The notes under the pieces: generated by a model
What the model was told of the DNA's origin: nothing
Databases searched by the model: none
What the model saw: the letters and a program-made list of their open reading frames with translations, nothing else
Shown here: positions 7,912 to 16,265 of the stretch, piece after piece
Layout: every line of letters begins with the position of its first letter
Numbering within the stretch: the first letter of the stretch is position 1
Program-made: the position numbers and the translations under genes
Origin: Aquimarina rhabdastrellae
GTDB taxonomy: Bacteria > Bacteroidota > Bacteroidia > Flavobacteriales > Flavobacteriaceae
NCBI GenBank assembly: GCA_947387485.1
Contig: CANDNT010000014.1
Location: 27,096-91,095, forward strand
DNA: 64,000 nucleotides
Direction: 5' to 3'

Positions 7912-8711
7912 TAGGCTAATTCATAATCCTCTTCAAAATCAAATTCATCTACTTCTCCAAAATAATTAAAGTCGTTATCCAACACTGCATATTGTGATTC
8001 CATCATATCGTATCCTCTTACTTTCATTACTTCAAAATCTGGAGTACTAAACAATCTACTTTTTATTTTGGACACTCTAAATAATGGTGTTAGCCCTTTT
8101 TCGCATATCAATTCTGTAGCTATTCCTCTTGAGAATTTAACTCCCAAACCTAACTCGGCATCTGCTATATCTAATGATCTACTCCCTATATCTGCATTTG
8201 CGGTTAGATCAATATTACTATTCTTTTCGCAAGAAATTAAGATCGTAGAACTCTCTGCCTCAACAAGCTCTGTAATTATCACATAATCTTTGTCCCATTT
8301 TCCTAGTTTATATAAATTAAGAATTTGACCTCCTAACTTTATCTGATCTTTGATCGTGTGGTTATAGGTGTTTTTTGCCTTAAAATGAATCGCATTCTTT
8401 TTTGAAAATGCTACATTAAACCCTGCATCTAATTCGGTAAGTGTACTATTTGTTGGTGGAACTGTTCCGGATATTTTGGACGTAACAGAAACCGATCCTT
8501 CAGAACTATATTTTATGTCTGATGGTGTTGTATCTTTTTTGATCTCAAAATCAAGTTGGTACTTTTCATCTTTAAGGTTTCCAATTCTTATAAATTGCTT
8601 TCCTTTCATGATTCCTATATCTCCTAGGGACAAAGGAGTACCAGGTAACCATGCTGCAAAATATTTAAATTGTCTAAATAATTCTCGAGTATACTTTTTA
8701 CTCGTTTTCAT
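7911..8711 (-). CDS. Unrecognised soluble beta-rich protein
   Basis: 266 residues; I do not recognise the family with certainty. There is no signal peptide or membrane segment, so it is probably cytoplasmic. The N-terminus has FAAWLPGTPLSLGDIGIMKG, a W-x-P-G...LGDIG pattern. The middle alternates polar and hydrophobic residues (SEGSVSVTSKISG, ADIGSRSLDIADAELGLGVK), suggesting long beta hairpins. The last ~25 residues are strongly acidic (EVDEFDFEEDYE). The layout of hairpins, basic patch and acidic tail could suit a pore-former or a chaperoned assembly, but this is speculation. It is convergent with the secreted protein. Its promoter block closely resembles the one before the DUF5916 unit. 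Confidence 0.55.
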   Translation of the reverse strand: MKTSKKYTRELFRQFKYFAAWLPGTPLSLGDIGIMKGKQFIRIGNLKDEKYQLDFEIKKDTTPSDIKYSSEGSVSVTSKISGTVPPTNSTLTELDAGFNVAFSKKNAIHFKAKNTYNHTIKDQIKLGGQILNLYKLGKWDKDYVIITELVEAESSTILISCEKNSNIDLTANADIGSRSLDIADAELGLGVKFSRGIATELICEKGLTPLFRVSKIKSRLFSTPDFEVMKVRGYDMMESQYAVLDNDFNYFGEVDEFDFEEDYELA

Positions 8712-8731
8712 ATGTATTTATGTTTTAGTTT

Positions 8732-8758
8732 TAAGTACACTAAAACTATAAAGTCAAG
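8732..8758 (-). promoter_or_regulatory. Promoter block shared with the DUF5916 unit
   Basis: The text AAAACTATAAAGTCAAG here and AAAACTAAAAAGTCAAG at 15894-15910 agree almost fully, including the preceding TTTTAA.TACA. On the minus strand both read CTTGACTTT followed by TAGTTTT(A/G), a near or exact -7 TAnnTTTG. This suggests a common activator or promoter origin for the two genes. Confidence 0.5.
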
Positions 8759-8924
8759 TCTCTTAAAGGAATACCCAGTATTGGTGATTTTTAATTTTTA
8801 ACAAAATATAATCCACATATCTCATATATTTAATTAAATTTTTAACAAAAAGGTAACACTACAACATTTACTAGTCATTTTAATTAAAGTAAGTTTATAG
8901 TAATTACACATTAATTTTTCTTAA

Positions 8925-9434
8925 ATGGACGATAAACTTTATAATCAGATTTTTTTAAAACCGAGATTTCAATTAGATATCCAGATGAATGCTAGTGATT
9001 TATTGCAAAAAATCAATCACAAAATCAATGAAGAAGCTGCTTATAAAATGAAGTTAATTGACAATCATCTTTTTATAGATATTTCTGATAAAGAAAGTCA
9101 TTATTGGTCGCCCCAACTACAAATAGAAGTAGAAAGTTTAACTGAAAATACTTCTAAAATAAGAGGCCTATTCGGCCCTAAACCTCAAGTCTGGACCATG
9201 TTTATGTTTATGCATTTTGCAGTAGCTACAGCTTTTTTAATTTTTGTAATAATGGCTTATAGTTATTGGTCTCTTGATAAGGATATTTTTTTTCCTATGA
9301 CCATGGTTATTGTATTACCTATCTTATGGATTACACTTTATTTTTTGGGCAGAATTGGGAAATCTACAGGACAAGAACAAATGGATAACCTTAAAGACTT
9401 TTTTAAAAAACTTTTAAGATCAGTTAATAGTTGA
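8925..9434 (+). CDS. Small membrane protein of unknown function
   Basis: 169 residues. The N-terminal ~90 form a soluble domain with mixed alpha/beta pattern (HKINEEAAYKMKLIDNHLFI, HYWSPQLQIEVE). Two hydrophobic segments follow (about 92-115 and 121-143) and a short basic tail with GQEQMDNLKDFFKKLLR. The ends are probably cytoplasmic. The family is not recognised. It is divergent from the gene at 8711 and followed by a coding remnant. Confidence 0.6.
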   Translation: MDDKLYNQIFLKPRFQLDIQMNASDLLQKINHKINEEAAYKMKLIDNHLFIDISDKESHYWSPQLQIEVESLTENTSKIRGLFGPKPQVWTMFMFMHFAVATAFLIFVIMAYSYWSLDKDIFFPMTMVIVLPILWITLYFLGRIGKSTGQEQMDNLKDFFKKLLRSVNS

Positions 9435-9573
9435 TACTGTTCACTATTTTATATCATATCCTCAATACGATGAAAAAGGTAATTGGTTAAAAAAACATAC
9501 TTACTTTATAAATCAGCCTTTAATTAGAAATCTTATATATAAGAGTTATAGAAAAATAGAATATCACGATTAA
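9433..9573 (+). pseudogene. Probable remnant of a repeat-type C-terminus
   Basis: An open frame without a start codon reads DTVHYFISYPQYDEKGNW, continues through a WLKKHTYFINQ block and ends RKIEYHD-stop. The pattern Y-DEKGNWxKK-x-T-Y...R-I-x-Y is common in Bacteroidota proteins with tandem short beta repeats. This 47-codon piece looks like the last repeat of a lost gene. It begins at the stop of the upstream gene. Confidence 0.4.
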
Positions 9574-9582
9574 ATACTATTT

Positions 9583-9825
9583 ATGAACGCCCCCATTTTA
9601 AAAGAAAATGAATATTCAGTTCTTTCGGCAGAATTTAATACTGGAATTGTTTTGACTACCAATTTTCAAAGATATACTGGAACTGGTGAAGTTTTTCATA
9701 TTTTTCAATCTTATGACTTAGCCATAACTTTTATTAATACTAAACTAATAGAAAACTCGAATTACGAGTTTTCTATTTATAACAATAAAGGAGTTTATTT
9801 ATCGACAAAAAGAATGAATGAATAG
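9583..9825 (+). CDS. Hypothetical 80-residue protein
   Basis: 80 residues, no signal or membrane segment; the pattern suggests a small alpha/beta domain (STGIV-like strand near 17-25, then YDLAITFINTKLIENSNYEF). The family is not recognised. It follows a coding remnant and converges on the SMP-30-like gene, so it may be a small orphan gene. Moderate confidence that it is coding. Confidence 0.45.
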   Translation: MNAPILKENEYSVLSAEFNTGIVLTTNFQRYTGTGEVFHIFQSYDLAITFINTKLIENSNYEFSIYNNKGVYLSTKRMNE

Positions 9826-9879
9826 CTATATTCTATCATTATGTTGAAAAAAATAATACTGTATAATATATACTATTTT

Positions 9880-10863
9880 CTAATTTTCTTCTACAAGTTT
9901 ATATGCAACTAATTTATGTTGTAGCATAACTGGTACTAAAACCATTTTTAATTCTGGTATATACGTGATATCTGCTGCATTAGCTTTTTCTTTTGTTGTA
10001 TCCAATAACAATTTCTTATCTCCGTTTTTAGATACATAATGAATCTTTCCTTCCCAACTTGATATCAAATAATCTCCATTACCGATTGCAACTATTCCAT
10101 CTGGATTTGATATTTCTCTTACAAATGTCTTAGTTGTTTTATCTTTCAAATTATATTTACTAATTGTTTTATCTCCTAATCCTATTAGTATCGTATGATC
10201 TTCATAAAGTAGGCCATTTGGCCAATTTAAATCCGTCTTTAATATAGTTACTTTACCATCTTTTAAAGAAAATAGTTTACCGCTTTTTGTACCACTTCCG
10301 TAAATAGTTCCATCTTCACTACTTGTTAAATCATTAATACGCTCTACTCTTGCTACTTTATGCTTTTTTATAATTTTTGATGTATTCCTATCTATTTCTA
10401 TTATGGTATTAAAATCGGCAACAAATAACTTATCCTTATACAAAGTTGTACCTGTTGGTCCGTCTATATCTTGTACCCATTTGTGTTTTAGAATAGCTCC
10501 ATTAGTATCAATTTTGCTTATAAACCCTTTGCCATTAGGTTTTAACCAATGTCCATGAATATTAGTAACATATATAACCTTATTTTTCTTATCATATATA
10601 GCAGATTCAATATCATTTAAAACAGTATCTGTTTCCCATAGTTTCACAAGTTTTGGCTGATTAAGTGGTTTTGTAAAACCTGCTTTTTGTGAAATACATG
10701 ATGGTGTAAAAAATATAGTCATCAAGATAACAGTTAAAATAATCTTTACTTTCTTTTTGTCCTTTCTTTGGAATTCTTCGTCTCGTTGAAATACTTTTTT
10801 TTCTTTATCAAACATTTGATTACTTTGAAAAGTTTCTGTTTTTAATTGTAATGAATCGTTCAT
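9880..10863 (-). CDS. SMP-30/gluconolactonase-like beta-propeller protein
   Basis: 327 residues. After a hydrophobic segment (VKIILTVILMTIFFTPSC) comes a six-bladed propeller region with NHL/SMP-30 style repeats (DIESAIYDKKNKVIYVTNIH, GPTGTTLYKDKLFVAD, NGLLYEDHTILIGLG, PDGIVAIGNGDYLIS, AADITYIPELKMVLVP). Such proteins hydrolyse lactones or act as binding propellers outside the cytoplasm. The start is odd: about 38 charged residues (MNDSLQLKTETFQSNQMF...) precede the hydrophobic segment, which has no internal Met. The gene begins 4 bp after the sigma-factor stop, so the two are co-translated. A deletion derivative of a paralogue lies at 15705-15866. Confidence 0.75.
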   Translation of the reverse strand: MNDSLQLKTETFQSNQMFDKEKKVFQRDEEFQRKDKKKVKIILTVILMTIFFTPSCISQKAGFTKPLNQPKLVKLWETDTVLNDIESAIYDKKNKVIYVTNIHGHWLKPNGKGFISKIDTNGAILKHKWVQDIDGPTGTTLYKDKLFVADFNTIIEIDRNTSKIIKKHKVARVERINDLTSSEDGTIYGSGTKSGKLFSLKDGKVTILKTDLNWPNGLLYEDHTILIGLGDKTISKYNLKDKTTKTFVREISNPDGIVAIGNGDYLISSWEGKIHYVSKNGDKKLLLDTTKEKANAADITYIPELKMVLVPVMLQHKLVAYKLVEEN

Positions 10864-10867
10864 CTCA

Positions 10868-11428
10868 TTATAATTTTTTATACCTATAATCGGCCTTAAT
10901 CAATTCGGCTAATTTTTTTTTACACTTAAAGACTCTTTGAAAAGCTACATTTTCTGAGCTATATGAAAACTTCTTTACAATCTCTTCATATAACACTTTA
11001 TCAAAATAATCTTTCAATAATTGCTTACAATTCTCTGAAAGTAAATCTATTTTTTCTTCAAAAAGATCCCATCTTTTTTGGTTTTCTATAGCTTCTAATA
11101 ATTCTTCGTTTTTATCTTTCAGTTCAAAAATCCCATTATTTCTTACCTCTTTTTGTCTTTTATTCAATTCTTTTAACCATAAATTTTTACAGGCTATAAA
11201 AATGTACGGTTCCAAAGATGTTTTTATCTCAATATGTTGTGCCTTTGCTCTAGCTATAATTTGATACAATGCATCATGAAAAACTTCTTCTGCATCTGTT
11301 TGCTCTCCATTATTCTTTTTAACATAATGAATGATTTTAGGCAATAATCTTTCATACAGTAATAAAATAAACTCCCTATCCCCAGAAATAAGTTTATCAA
11401 GCCCTAAATGAATATTTTTTTGTTCCAT
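10868..11428 (-). CDS. RNA polymerase sigma factor, ECF-like
   Basis: 186 residues with the layout of sigma-70 family group IV factors. Region 2 lies at about 10-90 (SGDREFILLLYERLLPKIIH, EEVFHDALYQIIARAK, PYIFIACKNLWLKEL). Region 4 lies at about 125-180 (LLSENCKQLLKDYFDKVLYE, then SSENVAFQRVFKCKKKL). It should direct RNA polymerase to a small regulon. It is transcribed with the propeller lipoprotein just downstream and divergent from the LytS/LytR pair. No classical anti-sigma gene is adjacent. The usual SusC/FecR neighbours are absent, so this is not a FecI-type TonB regulator. Confidence 0.85.
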   Translation of the reverse strand: MEQKNIHLGLDKLISGDREFILLLYERLLPKIIHYVKKNNGEQTDAEEVFHDALYQIIARAKAQHIEIKTSLEPYIFIACKNLWLKELNKRQKEVRNNGIFELKDKNEELLEAIENQKRWDLFEEKIDLLSENCKQLLKDYFDKVLYEEIVKKFSYSSENVAFQRVFKCKKKLAELIKADYRYKKL

Positions 11429-11618
11429 TTTAATAACTTAGAAATAGCATTCATAATTATATACAGTTCATATACTCTGCAAGCTAGCATACACTTATAT
11501 TCAATTATCAAAAAAAGGATTAACTCTAAGTTTATGTATATTAAAACTCATAAAACGAATTCATAATTTGTTTTTATCTATTCGTATTCATCTTTTTCTT
11601 GTTTGTCCTCAAACTAAA

Positions 11619-11646
11619 TTGAATATTGTACTTTACTATAAATTTG
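11619..11646 (+). promoter_or_regulatory. lytS promoter
   Basis: TTG at 11619-11621, 17 bp, then TAAATTTG at 11639-11646, fitting the Bacteroidota -33/-7 pattern. ATG 11658 follows 11 bp later, so the mRNA leader is very short. This decides for start 11658 rather than the in-frame ATG at 11568, which lies upstream of the promoter. Confidence 0.55.
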
Positions 11647-11657
11647 AAAGCAGAAAA

Positions 11658-12734
11658 ATGAACAGTTACTTTGTTATATCAAATAAGCCTATCTATAAGC
11701 ACATCTTATTTTGGATTATTGTGTTTTTATTCTATACAACATCTGCCAGAGAACGCTTTGACTCTGTTGAAGAAGTTGTAATAACATACTTTTTTCATAT
11801 TGTATTTCAGCTAATAATTGCTTACACAATTTTATACTTCATACTACCTGATTATAAGCGAAACAATAATATCATTAAAACCGTTCTTGTGATAGGCTTA
11901 CTCTTTTTTATCATCAATATTTTATATGTCTCTATACGAATGTTTTTCCTCGAAAAAGCATATCCTAATTGTTATGAAACCTTTTTAGAAAAACATGGAC
12001 ATCTTACTTATGAAGAGCGTATTTTCAACTTAAAAGCTATTTTCTTTCACTTACCAATATTTTATTTGCAACCATTATTCTTTTTGATTGCTCTTACTTT
12101 TTATGAACGTCAGTATAAAATCTCTAAGACAAACGAACAACGAAAAATGGTAGAGTTAAAAGCTTTAAAACAGCAATTAAACCCGCATTTTTTATTCAAT
12201 ACCTTAAACAATCTCTATGCTTTAGCTGTAGAAAAATCAGATAAAGCTCCAGAAGTCATAGAAAAACTATCTAATATCTTAGATTATATGCTTTATGGTA
12301 GTGATAAAAAATTTGTTTCTATCCAAAAAGAAGTTGATCTTATCGAGAACTATTTGGCATTAGAACAAGTGCGTTATGATGATCGCGTTTTAGTTTCTTT
12401 TAAAAATTCAATTACAGAAAACCTTACTATTGCCCCTTTATTACTCTTAACTTTTGTCGAAAATGCTTTTAAACACGGTGTTAGTCAAGAATTAAAACTA
12501 GCTACTATTAAAATCAACTTAGCTACCGAAAAAGAAAATATTATATTTAATATTTTTAATACAAAACCATCTACAAACATTCAGAAAAAGTCAGCTTCAA
12601 AAAAAACTATAGGATTGATAAATATTGAACAACAACTTGAGTTATTATATCCTAATACACATGATTTAAAAATAGAAGAAACACCTGAAAGTTTTTCGGT
12701 ACAACTAAAACTAAAAAAACAGCAAGATGTATAA
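11658..12734 (+). CDS. LytS-type sensor histidine kinase
   Basis: 358 residues from ATG 11658. Four transmembrane segments (about 13-28, 43-63, 73-95, 131-148) are followed by the His_kinase domain LKALKQQLNPHFLFNTLNNL with phospho-acceptor H177 and an ATPase domain with the N box LLLLTFVENAFKHG and a glycine-rich end (KKTIGLINIEQQLELLYP). It phosphorylates the LytTR regulator encoded next, which overlaps it by 8 bp. The signal is unknown. A broken copy of its first ~60 residues lies at 16067-16258, evidence that this locus was once duplicated. Confidence 0.92.
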   Translation: MNSYFVISNKPIYKHILFWIIVFLFYTTSARERFDSVEEVVITYFFHIVFQLIIAYTILYFILPDYKRNNNIIKTVLVIGLLFFIINILYVSIRMFFLEKAYPNCYETFLEKHGHLTYEERIFNLKAIFFHLPIFYLQPLFFLIALTFYERQYKISKTNEQRKMVELKALKQQLNPHFLFNTLNNLYALAVEKSDKAPEVIEKLSNILDYMLYGSDKKFVSIQKEVDLIENYLALEQVRYDDRVLVSFKNSITENLTIAPLLLLTFVENAFKHGVSQELKLATIKINLATEKENIIFNIFNTKPSTNIQKKSASKKTIGLINIEQQLELLYPNTHDLKIEETPESFSVQLKLKKQQDV

Positions 12735-13428
12735 ATGTTTGATTATTGACGATGAAAAATTAGCTAGACAACTTATCGTTAATCATCTTGATAAAATAGA
12801 TGATTTTGAAATTATTGCTTCATGTAAAAGTGCTATAGAAGCTACCAAGATATTAAATACACAACATATCGATTTACTCTTTTTAGACGTAGAAATGCCT
12901 GTTTTACTCGGTACTGATTTCTATAAAAACTTAGTTCAAAAACCTAAAGTCATTTTTACTACCGCTTATAGAGATTATGCTGTTGAAGGTTTTGAACTTA
13001 ATGCTGTGGATTATTTGGTTAAACCCATAACTTTTAGTCGTTTTTTAAAAGGCATAGAAAAGTTTCTAACTACTCAACAACATCATATCAATATATCACA
13101 TCCTACAAATTCATTACCAAATAAAGAGTATATTTTTGTAACCGAGGATAGAAAACAGGTCAAGATTCTATTTAATGATATCTTATATGTTGAAAGTGTA
13201 AAAAACTACATTAAAATTAAAACACCCTCAAAAACACATATTGTTAAATACAGCATTTCATCTTTTGAAAAGATCTTGGATGCTCGTTTTCTTCGTGTAC
13301 ATCGTTCTTATATAATTAATAAAGATAAAATCACTGCTTATACTAAACAAGATATTGAATTGGATTCTTTAGAAATTCCTATTGGAGATAGTTATCGTGA
13401 CAAAATCCTAAAATCTTTTTTTGATTAA
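12727..13428 (+). CDS. LytR/AlgR-type response regulator
   Basis: 233 residues. Receiver domain 1-120: acidic pocket DDE (8-10), phospho-acceptor D54 in FLDVEMP, conserved lysine in YLVKP. LytTR DNA-binding domain about 135-233 (ILYVESVKNYIKI, FLRVHRSYIINKDKI, IPIGDSYRD). It overlaps lytS by 8 bp, so they form one operon and a two-component pair. Likely targets are nearby: the convergent DUF5916 gene or the sigma/propeller unit. Direct evidence of binding sites is lacking. Confidence 0.93.
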   Translation: MYKCLIIDDEKLARQLIVNHLDKIDDFEIIASCKSAIEATKILNTQHIDLLFLDVEMPVLLGTDFYKNLVQKPKVIFTTAYRDYAVEGFELNAVDYLVKPITFSRFLKGIEKFLTTQQHHINISHPTNSLPNKEYIFVTEDRKQVKILFNDILYVESVKNYIKIKTPSKTHIVKYSISSFEKILDARFLRVHRSYIINKDKITAYTKQDIELDSLEIPIGDSYRDKILKSFFD

Positions 13429-13534
13429 TATATAAATTTAAGCTACTTCTCCAGAAATACTATCCATAGATATTTAAATCACCAATAATACTATTTCTAC
13501 AATAAAACTGATTATTCTTATTTTCATTAGTATA

Positions 13535-15715
13535 TCATAAATCAAAACGATAATTAACTTTTAATGCTACTCCCCAATTAGTTCTTGTAATGTATTTATT
13601 AAAATTGTCCGTCACTACTATATAAACATAAGATAAAGGTTCATATTCCCACTGTAGTCTACTATTAATATTGAAATTATTAAACTGAGTATTGTATTGA
13701 ACATAAGTTGTCCAATTGAGTCGATTATTAAAAAAAACTTCTCCTGTAAAACGTGATAAATGAAAAGTTTCATTTCCTAGATTTTCTAAATCAATATGGT
13801 TTAATGAATAATTGAGATTTACTTGAGCAAATGGTAACATTCTATAACCTACTTCGGTTTCAAATCCGCTTCGATTTCCGTTAAAACACTCCCCATAAAA
13901 AACTTCTGAAACATAATAGAAATTTTCATTAGTAGAGCGATTATCATAGCCTAAAACAGCATTTACTGTATTATAAATAGCTGGTTGAATAGGTTTTCCA
14001 TTATTCAAAATATCGAAACCATATTTTAAATCAAGATAGTTATGTTGAATATTAAAATAAAGTGAAGCTAAATTCTTTTTAAACCAAACAGAATTTCCTA
14101 AAACAGTAGTCATTTCGCTTAGTGTTTCATCCTCATCCCAAAAAGCATCATTAGTAATAGATAAGTAACGATATCGATCTATAGTTTTTGAAGCTGTAGG
14201 ATAGTATGTTTTTTGAAAAACCAAATATGAATCTAAATAGGATTCTCGTATGGTTTGATTATTCAATGCATCATAATTATATAATCTTGGTGTAAAGCCA
14301 ACATCTGTAATAAAGTTTTTTTCTACTGATTTAAAAGCTCCTTTTATAAAAGTTTTTCGAGTATTATATTGCCCTTCAATATTGAAAAAATTATTGTTTG
14401 AGCTTATGTTATTGCTAAAGCTTTTTCCATAATTTGCTTGTCCAGACCACAAATTATTCTTCGATTTATAGTTAAGATTTAATCCAAAAACTCGGTTATA
14501 ATTATTTTTAAAATCAAATCCATCAGTTTCTTGCTTGTTTACACAATATGCGGTTGTAGTAAATGCTTCCGATAATTTTTGACGCCCAACTACAACTGCA
14601 TAGTTTTGTGCATTGTTGTTTTCTTCTTTTTCGGTTTGTGCATTTAAAATCCCTATTCTGGTGGTTGAAGTAACATTTCCCGAAAGTTTTATTCCAAATT
14701 GCATATCGGTTGTTCCTCCAATAATTCTTGAATAAAATGGGTTTACACCAAAAGTTCCTAGATTATTAAACAAATCACTGTTTTCTAAAAAGAAGTTTCT
14801 TCGCTCAGGAAAATTAACAGCGAACCGTGTAAGATTAACTACTTGCTGATCGACATCAACTTGTGAAAAATCAGGATTTATAGTAACATCTATTCGTAAC
14901 GATGATGTGATATTATACTGCACATCTAAACTAGGTTTAACAGTAGATTCATTGGTTTTGTCTGTAACATCATTTCCATAATTATAAGTAATAGATGGAG
15001 TTACTGTAAATCTAGAAGTATTTTTTTGAGGCAAATTTTCAACCTTCACATCTTCTGTAAATCGTAAATCAAACTGAAAAAAATTACGAGACATATCGGT
15101 ATAAGTCATCCACGAATTGGTTTTAAAGTCTCTATAAAAAAATTGAATTCCCCAAGTATCATTAGTTATATCAAAATTTAATGATTTAAATGGAATTGCG
15201 ATTTCATAAACTTTTTTATTGCCTTCTGTTGTTGTTTCTGATTGCCATACAGCATTCCAACTTTCATTAAAACTGTAATCGGTTCCATTAAAATCAATGA
15301 GTGCATCTTGCTGGGTGTTTCCTATATTTATGGTAAAATAATACCCATTATTTTCTTTATTGAAGGGATCTAAAACAATCCCAAATGCATCACTACCAAC
15401 CACAGCATCACCATGGTTATCTCTTTTAAGTGTACTTATCTTATTTTCTGAAGTAGTATCGAAATACACTACTCCGATATATATATATTTAGCATCATGA
15501 AATACCCGTACTTCAGTTTTGTTTTGAGCTTTTCCTTCATCATTTGGAAAGTAATTATTAAAATCTGAAAATATTTCTGTCTGTTGCCAAATTTCTTCAT
15601 TTAATATTCCATCTACTTTTATTTTTTCTTCTATAAATGGAATCTTTTTATTTTGAGAAAGTCCTGTTATTGAGAAATAAAAAATCCCTACTATTAGTAT
15701 AATATTATTTCTCAT
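13535..15715 (-). CDS. CBM9-like/DUF5916 outer-membrane protein
   Basis: 726 residues from ATG 15715 (MRNNIILIVGIFYFS...GLSQ signal peptide); the longer frame would need a TTG start. Residues ~25-210 resemble carbohydrate-binding module family 9 (KVDGILNEEIWQQ, TEVRVFHDAKYIYIGVVYFD, YEIAIPFKSLNF). The remaining ~500 residues are the DUF5916 beta-rich domain with NPDFSQVDVDQQVVNLTRF and FPERRNFFLEN and many barrel-like strands, ending in an aromatic residue near the C-terminus (YRFDL). It is probably an outer-membrane barrel with a periplasmic sugar-binding head; the transported or bound molecule is unknown. Its start overlaps the stop of an SMP-30 remnant. Confidence 0.85.
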   Translation of the reverse strand: MRNNIILIVGIFYFSITGLSQNKKIPFIEEKIKVDGILNEEIWQQTEIFSDFNNYFPNDEGKAQNKTEVRVFHDAKYIYIGVVYFDTTSENKISTLKRDNHGDAVVGSDAFGIVLDPFNKENNGYYFTINIGNTQQDALIDFNGTDYSFNESWNAVWQSETTTEGNKKVYEIAIPFKSLNFDITNDTWGIQFFYRDFKTNSWMTYTDMSRNFFQFDLRFTEDVKVENLPQKNTSRFTVTPSITYNYGNDVTDKTNESTVKPSLDVQYNITSSLRIDVTINPDFSQVDVDQQVVNLTRFAVNFPERRNFFLENSDLFNNLGTFGVNPFYSRIIGGTTDMQFGIKLSGNVTSTTRIGILNAQTEKEENNNAQNYAVVVGRQKLSEAFTTTAYCVNKQETDGFDFKNNYNRVFGLNLNYKSKNNLWSGQANYGKSFSNNISSNNNFFNIEGQYNTRKTFIKGAFKSVEKNFITDVGFTPRLYNYDALNNQTIRESYLDSYLVFQKTYYPTASKTIDRYRYLSITNDAFWDEDETLSEMTTVLGNSVWFKKNLASLYFNIQHNYLDLKYGFDILNNGKPIQPAIYNTVNAVLGYDNRSTNENFYYVSEVFYGECFNGNRSGFETEVGYRMLPFAQVNLNYSLNHIDLENLGNETFHLSRFTGEVFFNNRLNWTTYVQYNTQFNNFNINSRLQWEYEPLSYVYIVVTDNFNKYITRTNWGVALKVNYRFDL

Positions 15716-15866
15716 CGATAAGTCTGTTAGCAATTAATTTATGTTTTAACATAGCTGATGCTAGCAATATTTTTTCAGTATAGATGTATGTAATATCAAT
15801 AGCACTGACTCTTTGTTTTATGGCAAAAAATCGCTGTATTACAATTAGAAATAAAACTTTTCTCAT
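15705..15866 (-). pseudogene. SMP-30-like gene reduced to both ends (leader ORF of DUF5916)
   Basis: A 53-codon frame opens MRKVLFLIVI, a truncated signal peptide, and jumps in frame to SAIDITYIYTEKILLASAML, KHKLIANRLIDEK-stop. The second part aligns with the last residues of the intact propeller (NAADITYIPELKMVLVPVML, QHKLVAYKLVEEN). About 270 codons are deleted. Its TAA lies inside the DUF5916 start region (ATGAGAAATAA), so the two frames overlap and may be translationally coupled. A -7 box precedes it at 15892-15899. It is a fossil of a second propeller gene; whether the short peptide is made is unknown. Confidence 0.75.
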
Positions 15867-15891
15867 TTTGATATTTAATTTTAATTACATC

Positions 15892-15910
15892 AAAACTAAA
15901 AAGTCAAGCA
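15892..15910 (-). promoter_or_regulatory. Promoter of the SMP-30-remnant/DUF5916 unit
   Basis: The minus strand reads CTTGACTTTTTAGTTTTG. Its end TAGTTTTG is an exact TAnnTTTG -7 box, about 26 bp before the ATG of the remnant. The block is shared with the promoter of the gene at 7911-8711. Confidence 0.5.
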
Positions 15911-16066
15911 ACCTAGTTTTTTAAAAGTATACTAATTGCCTTTTATTGGATATATAAAGTTATATTTAGTTTAATAACTTATTAATGTAAATTCGTATTT
16001 GTTTTTCTGGTATTTGTAATCAAAAACATTTATCTCTCACTTTAAAATGTACTTTTTCAAGTTAAT

Positions 16067-16258
16067 ATGAGTGACTTTTTAAAATATACACAAATCTATT
16101 TATACCTATATTCATCTTATTCTAGACTGTGTTTTTATTTTATATAGCATTAGCTATAAAACAATTCGATATTACTGAAGAAGTAACTGTCGCCTACGTT
16201 TGCTTATCGTTTTTCAAATAATGTGTTGTACAGTAATTGCGACTATACATTATTTGTA
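16067..16258 (+). pseudogene. lytS remnant, N-terminal part, frameshifted
   Basis: DNA from ATG 16067 aligns with the start of lytS at 11658, including GTGTTTTTATT.TATA and the 40 bp before the start codon (TTCGTATT...). Frames show MSDFLKY (intact MNSYFVI), then after shifts KQFDITEEVTVAYV (intact ERFDSVEEVVITYF) and TVIATIHYL (intact LIIAYTILYF). Stops interrupt it and everything after the second membrane segment is gone. Together with the SMP-30 remnant, in the same divergent orientation as the intact pair, it marks an eroded tandem duplicate from which the sigma gene was lost. Confidence 0.7.
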
Positions 16259-16265
16259 AAGGCTT

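Noticed and set aside
7911..8711. Identification of this protein as a bacterial gasdermin
   Set aside because: Length and beta-rich pattern are similar, but there is no N-terminal cysteine for lipidation and no adjacent protease, and I cannot recall matching motifs; left as unknown.
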